Source: RGIG7332 sp045589235
GTDB taxonomy: Bacteria > Bacillota > Clostridia > Oscillospirales > JAAYXM01
Length of the DNA stretch: 12,080 bases
NCBI GenBank assembly: GCA_045589235.1
Contig: JAZNOR010000043.1
Coordinates: forward strand, 1-12,080
Direction of reading: 5' to 3'
In this document: positions 1-6,243 of the stretch, piece after piece
Layout: every line of letters begins with the position of its first letter
Position numbering within the stretch: the stretch's first letter is position 1
The notes under the pieces: model-generated
What the model saw: only the letters and a program-made list of their open reading frames with translations
Databases searched by the model: none
What the model was told of the DNA's origin: nothing
Position numbers and translations under genes: made by a program

Positions 1-8
1 ATTTTCAT
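1..8 (-). CDS. Start of a further minus-strand gene (edge fragment)
   Basis: On the minus strand an ATG at 8-6 is preceded by a good ribosome binding site, AAGGAG at 20-15, with a 6-nt spacer. Only ATG AAA AT is inside the window, so the product cannot be named. It lies 31 bp after the stop codon of the solute-binding lipoprotein gene and is likely its operon partner. The alternative is that this ATG is not used and the lipoprotein frame continues through here (see findings). Confidence 0.4.
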
Positions 9-39
9 TTTCAACTCCTTGGCTCACAGAACGACATGG

Positions 40-1455
40 CTACGATCCGACTTTGAATAAAATCGGAACGATCGGAACAGTTTCTGTAAAATGTTTGTAA
101 AAATCGGCGTTTTTGTTGCTTTGTGCAAGTGTTGATGTTACATAACTATCGATTTTTGCATCCGTGGTTTCAGAATAGTAGCCTCCGTAATTCAAGGCGC
201 CGTCTGAGCGAATGAGGGCTGAAATATTAAAATCTGCGCGGATATCCGCCTCGGCTAAATATAAATCAAAATCGCCTGAAAGAAGTGAATTTTTATAGCT
301 TGACCACTTTTCTTCGCGGACATTTATAGTTATGCCGATATTTGTAAGTGCTTCACTTATGCGATGTGCAAGCGCAACACGGCTTTTGTTTTCACTGTTT
401 ACAAGCAGTGAATACGACTTTCTTGTATCAAGCTTGCCGTCGTTATTTTCATCCGCAAACCCTGCTTGTGAGAAAAATTCAAATGCCTTTTCTTTTGAAT
501 AAGAAAGCGTTTCGGCAATTTGATTGTCGTATGCATATGAATTCGGATGAATGGGAAGAGTGGCAGCAACGCCCATTTGCGCAAAATTCTGCTGGGTTGA
601 GCCAACGCGGTCTATCATACAGGAGATTGCGCGGCGGAAAGCCGCTTTTTGAAATGTGGCTATATTTAAATTAAAACCTAAATAAGTAAGCGCGCTTGTG
701 TATATTTCGGTAGACCTATATTCGCCACGAAATTGAAGAGGGTCAACGCCTGTTGGGTCCAAGTTTAAAAGGTCAATATTTCCGGACTCAAAGCCCCAAA
801 TGAGTTCATCTATACCGGTTACCTGCACCATTTTTATGCTTTCAAAAGGAAGGGGCTGCTTTTTATGCCAATTTGCATTTTGTACAAGGGTGTACTCATT
901 GGTTTCTTCATTCGCATTTATTTTATAAGCGCCTGTGCCGATTGCAACTCTTGCATCACTTGCCTTTATTATTGGAATGTCGAGCAGCTGCGGAAGCCTT
1001 GCGTTTTCACGGTAAAGCGTGAGTATAACATCGTTTCCCAAAGCGGTTATTGACTCGACATTTGAAAGACGAGAGCTGTAGAAATCACTGCTTTTTGCAA
1101 GATTTAAAGAATAAACAACATCATTGGCGGTAAGCGGTGTACCGTCGCTGAATGAAATATTTCGCTTCAACTTTATATGGTAGGCAGTACCGCTTACAGT
1201 ATAGCTTTCACAGAGATTTGGAGTTGCATTAAATCTATCATCCAACTCAAAAAGACCCTCATAAACAAGACCTATAAAGTCAGCATTCAGACTATTTTGA
1301 GTGGTTATCGGGTTTATGTTTTCTTCAAGTACAAAGGAAACACCAAACTCATTATTTTGGTTTATTGAGCTTTCTTCATAGGGGGCAGAGTTGCCGTTAT
1401 AGCAGCCTGTAAGTATCAAACACAATACTGTTAAAACAAGAAAAAATCTTTTCAA
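40..1455 (-). CDS. ABC transporter solute-binding lipoprotein, family 5 (peptide/nickel type)
   Basis: This is an extracytoplasmic substrate-binding protein of the SBP_bac_5 (OppA/DppA) family. It should be anchored to the outer face of the membrane and feed oligopeptides or a similar ligand to an ABC permease. The N-terminus is a lipoprotein signal: MKRFF, a hydrophobic stretch, then LTGC with the lipidated Cys at residue 18. The family signature around ISFSDGTPLTANDVVYSL lies at residues 100-117. I chose TTG at 1455 because GAGGTGA at 1467-1461 sits about 6 nt upstream. A GTG at 1464 in the same frame overlaps the pgeF stop (GTGA) and is the alternative, giving 474 aa. At 471 aa it is shorter than many family members. 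It stops at FKVGS directly after the VPIVPILF strand, where homologues usually run on for tens of residues. The ligand is not predictable. No permease or ATPase gene is in view. Confidence 0.85.
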   Translation of the reverse strand: MKRFFLVLTVLCLILTGCYNGNSAPYEESSINQNNEFGVSFVLEENINPITTQNSLNADFIGLVYEGLFELDDRFNATPNLCESYTVSGTAYHIKLKRNISFSDGTPLTANDVVYSLNLAKSSDFYSSRLSNVESITALGNDVILTLYRENARLPQLLDIPIIKASDARVAIGTGAYKINANEETNEYTLVQNANWHKKQPLPFESIKMVQVTGIDELIWGFESGNIDLLNLDPTGVDPLQFRGEYRSTEIYTSALTYLGFNLNIATFQKAAFRRAISCMIDRVGSTQQNFAQMGVAATLPIHPNSYAYDNQIAETLSYSKEKAFEFFSQAGFADENNDGKLDTRKSYSLLVNSENKSRVALAHRISEALTNIGITINVREEKWSSYKNSLLSGDFDLYLAEADIRADFNISALIRSDGALNYGGYYSETTDAKIDSYVTSTLAQSNKNADFYKHFTETVPIVPILFKVGS

Positions 1456-1460
1456 AGCAG

Positions 1461-2267
1461 TCACCTCAACATAATAATTGCGGCCATAGCACCACGTACG
1501 CCGTGTGTTTTACGGTGCGACCAATATTTGCCGCTGTTGCACACAGTGCAAATACCACTCATGGTAATATTTTCGTTTTTAACTCCGTGGTTTTCCAAAA
1601 TAAGACGGTTTAAGCCCGCAAGGTCAATATGCCATTTGTTGCCGACGGGTTTAAAGTGGTTACTTGCCGAGACACCGAGAGAGGAGAGAAATGCATCCGG
1701 CACTTCACGGTCTGTTTCATAACAGCAGATTCCGCCACACGGGCCGATTCCTGCAAGAATGTCAGAGGGATTTGAATTAAAAACCTTCTGCATTTTTAAA
1801 ACAGCTTTGCCCGCGGTTTGTTTTGCAGTGCCACGCCAGCCTGCGTGCACAACACCTGCAACTTCTTTTACGGGATCAAGTAAAAATATCGGAGTGCAAT
1901 CTGCGTGAAATGTCGCAAGCGGCAAATTTTTCACGTTTGTTATAATGCCATCATATTCAGGGCGGTTCTCACGAAAACCCATTCCGGCATCAGCATCACG
2001 TGCAACGTAAATATCATTCCCGTGCACCTGCGGGAAAAATACAAGCTTTTCCGGGTCAAAGCCGATTGCACGCCCTGCAATTCTATAATTTTCTTTTACG
2101 GCATTTGGATCATCTCCCCGTCCAATGCCTAAATTCATAGAATCAAGTGGAGGTAAACTTACACCACCAAGTCGTGAAGTAAAGCCGTGATTTACAAGCC
2201 TTGTTTTAATAAAAGAAGGGATTTGCAGATATAAAAATTCACCGCTATATTTTTCAACAAAAGACAT
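1461..2267 (-). CDS. pgeF: PgeF/YfiH-family (LACC1-like) purine nucleoside phosphorylase / peptidoglycan editing factor
   Basis: The 268-aa product belongs to the DUF152/YfiH family. These cytosolic enzymes were first called polyphenol oxidases, then described as purine nucleoside phosphorylase/adenosine deaminase-type enzymes (LACC1-like), and in E. coli as PgeF, which helps keep L-Ser out of peptidoglycan precursors. Family marks are QVHG (H82), HADC (C124), VHAGWRGT (H141) and IGPCGGICCYE (about 174-184). H82, C124 and H141 match the expected metal/active-site triad. The length is normal. The ATG at 2267 has AGGTGA a few bases upstream. The stop overlaps the possible GTG start of the lipoprotein gene, which suggests translational coupling. 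The gene starts only about 28 bp after the typA terminator, and I see no convincing promoter between them. Confidence 0.93.
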   Translation of the reverse strand: MSFVEKYSGEFLYLQIPSFIKTRLVNHGFTSRLGGVSLPPLDSMNLGIGRGDDPNAVKENYRIAGRAIGFDPEKLVFFPQVHGNDIYVARDADAGMGFRENRPEYDGIITNVKNLPLATFHADCTPIFLLDPVKEVAGVVHAGWRGTAKQTAGKAVLKMQKVFNSNPSDILAGIGPCGGICCYETDREVPDAFLSSLGVSASNHFKPVGNKWHIDLAGLNRLILENHGVKNENITMSGICTVCNSGKYWSHRKTHGVRGAMAAIIMLR

Positions 2268-2295
2268 TTACTTCACCTCAATTATATTTTAAACT

Positions 2296-2329
2296 AAAAA
2301 AACGTGGGATGCAACCCTTGCATCCCACG
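2296..2329 (-). terminator. Intrinsic terminator after typA
   Basis: A perfect 11-bp stem (2303-2313 paired with 2319-2329; arm CGTGGGATGCA) encloses a 5-nt loop. On the minus strand it is followed by seven Ts (2302-2296). It lies 4 bp after the typA stop codon and upstream of pgeF. Confidence 0.92.
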
Positions 2330-2333
2330 AATA

Positions 2334-4160
2334 TTATTGCGGTTTACCTTTGAGTGCCTTCATACGAAGTGCGTGGTTTAAAATTCTTTTTCTGATTCTG
2401 AGATTTTCGGGAGTTACCTCCAAAAGCTCGTCATCTGCTAAAAATTCAAGCATCTGCTCAAGGCTGAGTCTTCGCGGCGGAATGAGGCGAAGTGCATCAT
2501 CGCTGCCCGACGCGCGCATATTTGTAAGCTGTTTCTTTTTGCAGACGTTAACGGAGATATCATCAGACTTCGGTGAAACACCTACTACCATGCCCTCGTA
2601 AACCGGAGTGCCTGCATCAATAAAGAGAGCACCACGCTCTTGAGCATTGAAGAGGCCATAAGCTACAGCATCGCCTGTTTCAAAAGCAACGAGTGAACCT
2701 GTTGTGCGGCGCGGAATGTCGCCCTTAAACGGAGAGTAGCCGTGAAAAATTGTGTTTAAAATACCTTCGCCACGTGTATCTGTTAAAAATTCATTGCGAT
2801 AACCGAAAAGACCGCGTGATGGAATTAAAAATTCAAGACGCATACGGTTTGCGAACGGAGTCATCTGCTTAAGCTCAGCTTTTCGCGTGCCCATTTTTTC
2901 CATTACGGAGCCAACACAATCCTCAGGCACGTCAATAACAAGCTCTTCAATCGGCTCGCAAAGCTCACCGTCAATTTCCTTATAAAGTACTCGAGGAGTA
3001 CTTACCTGGAACTCATAGCCCTCACGGCGCATTGTTTCGATAAGGATAGAGAGATGCATTTCGCCACGACCTGCAACCGAGAACGAATCCATTGAACCTT
3101 CAACTTCATTTACACGGAGTGAAACGTCTTTTAAAAGCTCGCGCTCTAAACGGTCACGAAGATTTCGAGTTGTTACAAACTTACCCTCTTTGCCTGCAAA
3201 TGGTGAGTCATTTACCGAGAATGTCATCTCAACGGTAGGCTCAGAAATTTTAACAAATGGGAGTGGATTTGGATTTGCAGGGTCACACACGGTATCGCCG
3301 ATTGTGATTTCGCTCATACCTGAAAAACACACAATGTTTCCGGCGGTTGCTTCATTGACAGAGACGCGCTCTAAGCCTTCAAATTGATAAATTGCAGTGA
3401 TACGGGATTTCTTCGGCTCGCGAAGACCGTGATAGTCGCAAACCAAAACCTCTTGATTTAATTTAAGCACACCGGTTTCAATTCTGCCAATGCCGATTCT
3501 GCCAACGTAGTCGTTATAGTCAATTGAAGAAACGAGCATAGAGAGTGGGGATTCTTTATCTGCAACAGGTGCAGGAACGTAATCTATAATTTTATCAAGA
3601 AGCGGTTTTAAATCAGTGCCACGCACATTTGCATCCTCACTTGCGATACCCTCGCGTGCAGAGCAGTAGAGAATAGGTGAATCAAGCTGCTCTTCGTTTG
3701 CATCAAGTTCAAGCAAGAGCTCTAAAACCTCGTCTTCAATTTCGTCAAGACGTGCATCCTGACGGTCAATTTTGTTTACAACAACAATTACGCGATGACC
3801 GAGCTCAAGTGCCTTCTGAAGCACAAAACGAGTTTGCGGCATCGGCCCCTCGGCAGCATCGACTAGTAAGATAACGCCGTTTACCATTTTTAAAATACGC
3901 TCAACTTCGCCGCCGAAATCAGCGTGTCCCGGTGTGTCGATAATATTGATTTTAACATCACGATATGCAATTGCTGTGTTTTTGGCAAGAATTGTAATAC
4001 CGCGCTCGCGCTCAATATCATTCGAGTCCATAACGCGGTCTTCAACAACTTGATTTTCGCGGAAGGTGCCGCCCTGCTTTAACATTTCATCAACCAGGGT
4101 TGTTTTACCATGGTCAACGTGGGCGATGATTGCAATGTTTCTGATAGTCTGGTCTCTCAA
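2334..4160 (-). CDS. typA: Translational GTPase TypA/BipA
   Basis: This is a ribosome-binding GTPase of the elongation-factor family, linked to 50S assembly and growth under stress such as low temperature. At 608 aa it has the family's normal length. GTPase motifs are complete: AHVDHGKTT (13-21), RERGITI (51-57), DTPGHADFGGEV (75-86), NKID (129-132) and CSA in the G5 position. Domain II, EF-G-like domains and the TypA-specific C-terminus follow (for example SRGLFGYRNEFLTDTRGEG). The start is TTG at 4160, with GGAG about 8 nt upstream inside GAGAGGAG. No ATG lies near enough to replace it without losing conserved N-terminal residues. It lies downstream of secG, separated by a terminator. A promoter of its own is not evident, so expression may depend on read-through. 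Confidence 0.97.
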   Translation of the reverse strand: MRDQTIRNIAIIAHVDHGKTTLVDEMLKQGGTFRENQVVEDRVMDSNDIERERGITILAKNTAIAYRDVKINIIDTPGHADFGGEVERILKMVNGVILLVDAAEGPMPQTRFVLQKALELGHRVIVVVNKIDRQDARLDEIEDEVLELLLELDANEEQLDSPILYCSAREGIASEDANVRGTDLKPLLDKIIDYVPAPVADKESPLSMLVSSIDYNDYVGRIGIGRIETGVLKLNQEVLVCDYHGLREPKKSRITAIYQFEGLERVSVNEATAGNIVCFSGMSEITIGDTVCDPANPNPLPFVKISEPTVEMTFSVNDSPFAGKEGKFVTTRNLRDRLERELLKDVSLRVNEVEGSMDSFSVAGRGEMHLSILIETMRREGYEFQVSTPRVLYKEIDGELCEPIEELVIDVPEDCVGSVMEKMGTRKAELKQMTPFANRMRLEFLIPSRGLFGYRNEFLTDTRGEGILNTIFHGYSPFKGDIPRRTTGSLVAFETGDAVAYGLFNAQERGALFIDAGTPVYEGMVVGVSPKSDDISVNVCKKKQLTNMRASGSDDALRLIPPRRLSLEQMLEFLADDELLEVTPENLRIRKRILNHALRMKALKGKPQ

Positions 4161-4170
4161 AAAAATACTC

Positions 4171-4216
4171 CTCTCAAAAAACAGAAAATAAGGTCTTCCG
4201 CTTTTGCGGAAGACCT
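4171..4216 (-). terminator. Intrinsic terminator or attenuator between secG and typA
   Basis: A perfect 11-bp stem (4191-4201 with 4206-4216; arm AGGTCTTCCGC) has a 4-nt loop. On the minus strand it is followed by an interrupted T-rich stretch, TATTTTCTGTTTTTT. The broken T-run suggests partial termination, which would let some transcripts continue into typA. Confidence 0.8.
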
Positions 4217-4224
4217 GTTAGGTT

Positions 4225-4461
4225 TTACAGAATGCAAAGTGCCAATGTGCAAAGAATAAATAAAATTGCAGCAACAGTTGTAAGCTTCGAAAGAACAGAT
4301 TCTAAAGATTTTGACTGATTCTTTGAGAAGAAAGTGTCAGCAACGCCGGAAATTGCACCGTTAACACCTGTTTGCTTACTCGGCTGGAGCAAGATAGTAA
4401 CAATTAAGAATACACAAAGAATAACCTGAACAATTGTCAATATAAGTTTTAAAGCTTCCAT
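4225..4461 (-). CDS. secG: Preprotein translocase subunit SecG
   Basis: SecG is the small membrane subunit of the SecYEG protein export channel. The 78-aa product has two hydrophobic segments (about 5-23 and 60-77) joined by a polar loop. That loop contains LLQPSKQTGVNGAISG, a typical SecG pattern in which Firmicutes often show LLQ..K..G...I.GG. The frame is open further upstream, but I chose ATG at 4461 because AGGAG at 4475-4471 lies 8 nt before it and the N-terminus then matches the family length. The gene is first in the minus-strand series, behind a promoter with an operator-like palindrome, and is divergent from ribU. Confidence 0.93.
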   Translation of the reverse strand: MEALKLILTIVQVILCVFLIVTILLQPSKQTGVNGAISGVADTFFSKNQSKSLESVLSKLTTVAAILFILCTLALCIL

Positions 4462-4507
4462 TTTAATAACTCCTCTTATAAATAATTTAATGTCAAAATT
4501 AATGCGC

Positions 4508-4525
4508 AAACTACGCGCGTAGTTT
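4508..4525. promoter_or_regulatory. 18-bp perfect palindrome on the secG transcription start (operator candidate)
   Basis: AAACTACGCGCGTAGTTT is a perfect dyad with no spacer. It touches the secG -10 box (4526) and covers the predicted start point (about 4519). A transcript starting there would contain only part of it, so a DNA-binding site fits better than an RNA hairpin. No regulator for it is visible in the window. Confidence 0.55.
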
Positions 4526-4554
4526 ATAATAACATAGTTTGAAATAATTTTCAA
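4526..4554 (-). promoter_or_regulatory. Predicted sigma-A promoter of secG (extended -10)
   Basis: On the minus strand TTGAAA (4554-4549) is followed after exactly 17 nt by TATTAT (4531-4526). A TGT directly precedes the -10, giving an extended -10 element. Transcription would start near 4519, about 58 nt before the secG ATG. Confidence 0.7.
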
Positions 4555-4594
4555 TACTTTTTTTACTTTTTATTAAAATTTTACCATATAACTC

Positions 4595-4623
4595 TTGCAA
4601 CGAGCATAAAATTATGCTAAGAT
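4595..4623 (+). promoter_or_regulatory. Predicted sigma-A promoter of the FMN riboswitch-ribU transcript
   Basis: TTGCAA (4595-4600), a 17-nt spacer and TAAGAT (4618-4623) with TGC just before it (extended -10) predict a start near 4630, right at the riboswitch. A 7-bp inverted repeat, AGCATAA-AA-TTATGCT (4603-4618), fills the spacer. Confidence 0.65.
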
Positions 4624-4630
4624 AATCGTA

Positions 4631-4758
4631 GTCTTCGGGGCGGGGTGAGATTCCCCACCGGCGGTAATTCGAAAACTTCGATAAGCCCGCGAGTTGCAAA
4701 ATGCAATTGAGTCAGGTTAAATTCCTGCGCCGACGGTATAGTCCGGATGGTAGAAGGC
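4631..4758 (+). ncRNA. FMN riboswitch (RFN element)
   Basis: This is the flavin mononucleotide aptamer that senses FMN in the nascent mRNA. The conserved blocks appear in order: GGGGCGGGGTGAGATTCCCC and ACCGGCGGTAA near the 5' end, AGCCCGCGAG at about 4684-4693, GCGCCGACGGTATAGTCCGG near 4727-4746, and GATGGTAGAAGG at the 3' end. The P1 arms are CTTC near 4633 and GAAG near 4753. TTGCA-AAA-TGCAA forms the variable hairpin. A terminator hairpin follows about 20 nt later and ribU comes next, so FMN binding should switch transcription of the riboflavin transporter gene off. Confidence 0.97.
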
Positions 4759-4778
4759 AGATGCTTTATGTATTTGTG

Positions 4779-4810
4779 CGCTCCGATGAATTTCGGAGCG
4801 TTTTTATTTT
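4779..4810 (+). terminator. Riboswitch expression-platform terminator
   Basis: CGCTCCGA (4779-4786) pairs with TCGGAGCG (4793-4800) over a 6-nt loop and is followed by TTTTTATTTT. It stands between the FMN aptamer and the ribU ribosome binding site. I could not identify the antiterminator arm by eye. Confidence 0.9.
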
Positions 4811-4828
4811 ATTCAAGGAGTGTTTTCT

Positions 4829-5425
4829 ATGAAAGACAAAAAAACAATGTGGCTTGTTAAGGTTGCGATGCTTGCAGCGGTATCTACAGTCTTGATGCTG
4901 GTTGAATTTCCGCTTCCGTTTATCGCACCTCCGTTTTATGAACTTGACTTCAGTGAGGTACCGGTGCTTATCGGCGCATTTGCGATGGGGCCACTTGCAG
5001 GTGTTGCAATTGAAGCACTTAAAATTGTTCTCAATTTTCTGCTTAACGGAACGATAACTGCGGGAGTTGGTGAGCTTGCAAACTTCGTTGTCGGATGCAC
5101 ATTTGTGATCCCTGCGGCAATTATTTATAAGAAAAAGAAAACAAAGAAAAATGCAATGCTTGGTCTTGTAATTGGCGGTATTGCAATGGTTGCAATCGGC
5201 TATTTTGTAAATGCCTACGTTATGCTTCCGGCATTTAGCCACTTTTTAGATATGCCGATTGAAACGATTGTTTCAATGGGTAGCGCAATATGGGAATCAA
5301 TTGATTCCGTTCCGAAGTTCGTTTTACTTTGCGCAGTTCCGTTCAATGCAGTTAAGGCAATTATAATTTCGGTTATAACAATGCTTGTTTATAAGCCGAT
5401 GCACAGACTTATAGAAAAAATTTAA
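4829..5425 (+). CDS. ribU: Riboflavin ECF transporter S component RibU
   Basis: RibU is the membrane substrate-binding subunit that captures riboflavin (and probably FMN) and works with the shared ECF module (EcfA, EcfA', EcfT). Those partner genes are not in this window, as is usual for group II ECF systems. The 198-aa protein is very hydrophobic, with about six membrane segments. It carries the RibU pattern FPLPFIAPPFYELDFSEVP near residues 27-45, followed by GAFAMGP and EALK. ATG at 4829 is the start because AAGGAG (4815-4820) lies 8 nt upstream; a GTG at 4820 overlaps that site. The FMN riboswitch directly upstream supports the assignment independently. Confidence 0.95.
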   Translation: MKDKKTMWLVKVAMLAAVSTVLMLVEFPLPFIAPPFYELDFSEVPVLIGAFAMGPLAGVAIEALKIVLNFLLNGTITAGVGELANFVVGCTFVIPAAIIYKKKKTKKNAMLGLVIGGIAMVAIGYFVNAYVMLPAFSHFLDMPIETIVSMGSAIWESIDSVPKFVLLCAVPFNAVKAIIISVITMLVYKPMHRLIEKI

Positions 5426-5433
5426 ATTTAATA

Positions 5434-5472
5434 AAAAAATTCGAGAAATACTCTTTGTTTCTCGAATTTTTT
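5434..5472 (+). terminator. Intrinsic terminator after ribU
   Basis: A perfect 15-bp stem (5434-5448 with 5458-5472) has a 9-nt loop. Its A-rich 5' arm and T-rich 3' arm (ending TTTTTT) allow it to act on either strand. It overlaps the predicted -35 of the next gene. Confidence 0.9.
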
Positions 5473-5482
5473 ATGTTAAAAT
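5455..5482 (+). promoter_or_regulatory. Possible promoter for the COG2426 gene, inside the ribU terminator
   Basis: TTGTTT (5455-5460), a 16-nt spacer and TAAAAT (5477-5482) with TGT before it form an extended -10 promoter candidate. A second box, TATAAT at 5482-5487, overlaps it but lacks a good -35. The -35 lies in the loop and 3' arm of the ribU terminator. Confidence 0.4.
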
Positions 5483-5512
5483 ATAATTAATGTTGTTTGA
5501 CGGAGGGATAAA

Positions 5513-5983
5513 ATGTCGCAATTTAAACATACACTTATTATGCTTGCAATATCGGCAGTTCCATTTATTGAGCTCCGTGGTGCGATTCCGTATGGAGCAG
5601 CATTTAATATTCCTTTCTTGGAATGTGTTCTGCTCTGTATTATTGGCAATATTATTCCTGTTCCATTCATTATTCTTTTTATTCGCAAGATTTTTGATTT
5701 CTGCCGCAAAAAAGGATGGCTTGTTAAGCAGATTGAGTGGCTAGAGAACCGCGTTATGAAAAAAAGCGGTGTGGTTAAAAAATACGAAACGATAGGACTT
5801 GCTATATTTGTAGGTATTCCGCTACCGGGTACAGGTGCATGGAGTGGGGCTCTTCTTGCCGCACTTTTAGATATACGAATGAGATACGCCCTTCCTGCAA
5901 TTTTGGCAGGTGTGGTAATTGCGGGTGTTTTAGTCGCAGGAATTTCATACGGATTTTTAGGCTTTTTAAGCTTTTTGCTGTAG
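5513..5983 (+). CDS. COG2426-family membrane protein ("small multidrug export" family, PF06695)
   Basis: This 156-aa polytopic membrane protein matches the family labelled putative small multidrug export protein (Sm_multidrug_ex). The label has weak experimental support, so transport of drugs should not be assumed. Two conserved blocks are clear: SAVPFIELRGAIPYGAA (14-30) and FVGIPLPGTGAWSGALLAALL (99-119), which look like re-entrant or half-membrane segments. Hydrophobic stretches lie at about 36-57 and 126-155. The family has been suggested to be related in fold to DedA-type proteins. ATG at 5513 has GGAGGG just upstream. The gene heads a plus-strand series and is 44 bp from the next start. 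Confidence 0.88.
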   Translation: MSQFKHTLIMLAISAVPFIELRGAIPYGAAFNIPFLECVLLCIIGNIIPVPFIILFIRKIFDFCRKKGWLVKQIEWLENRVMKKSGVVKKYETIGLAIFVGIPLPGTGAWSGALLAALLDIRMRYALPAILAGVVIAGVLVAGISYGFLGFLSFLL

Positions 5984-5991
5984 GCAAAAAT

Positions 5992-6021
5992 CACCTCTTT
6001 GCATAAAATGGAAAAGAGGTG
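5992..6021 (+). promoter_or_regulatory. Hairpin sequestering the ribosome binding site of the 71-aa ORF
   Basis: CACCTCTTT (5992-6000) pairs perfectly with AAAGAGGTG (6013-6021) over a 12-nt loop. The 3' arm contains GAGGTG, the ribosome binding site of the ATG at 6028. The 5' arm, TCACCTCTTT, resembles the anti-Shine-Dalgarno end of 16S rRNA. No T-run follows on the plus strand, so it is not a plus-strand terminator. On the minus strand it is followed by ATTTTT and could terminate antisense transcripts. Confidence 0.6.
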
Positions 6022-6027
6022 TTAGCT

Positions 6028-6243
6028 ATGATTTTACTCGATGCATTTATTGCTTTTTTTTGCTCAGTCGGCATTATTGCCACGGTATACATAATTTTAA
6101 TTCCTTTATGCCGAAGAGATATGACGGTAGCGTTATTTTTAAAGAAAAAAGAAAGTGTGTGGGTGAAATGGATTTGCGCACTTTTCGGAAATGTTCCTGT
6201 TTTTTATGGAGAAGTATATGACAGAGAATCTTATAAAAATTGA
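6028..6243 (+). CDS. Small membrane protein of unknown function (71 aa)
   Basis: I do not recognise a family. The protein has one clear membrane segment at about residues 3-27, a basic stretch RRD...LKKKES (29-43), then a second, weaker hydrophobic or amphipathic stretch (44-60) and a polar tail. That suggests an N-terminal anchor with a cytoplasmic positively charged segment. ATG at 6028 is chosen for GAGGTG (6016-6021) 6 nt upstream; a GTG at 6019 lies inside that site. Its end overlaps the recD2 start by 26 nt, which indicates translational coupling and supports that it is a real gene. Initiation may be limited by the hairpin that covers its ribosome binding site. Confidence 0.65.
   Translation: MILLDAFIAFFCSVGIIATVYIILIPLCRRDMTVALFLKKKESVWVKWICALFGNVPVFYGEVYDRESYKN

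Noticed and set aside
2281..2286. TATAAT on the minus strand as a pgeF promoter
   Set aside because: The -35 position reads TCCCAC, inside the terminator stem, and the start point would fall in the ribosome binding site. It is probably chance in AT-rich DNA.
4766..5242. A 158-codon open frame on the minus strand opposite the riboswitch 3' region and ribU
   Set aside because: It is rich in Cys, His, Lys and Asn with no domain pattern, lies antisense to a well-identified gene, and has no ribosome binding site or promoter that I can see.
5476..5994. A 172-codon open frame on the minus strand opposite the COG2426 gene
   Set aside because: Composition is Ile/Ser/Pro/Thr-rich and unlike a folded protein. 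The plus-strand frame carries conserved family motifs, so this is its shadow.
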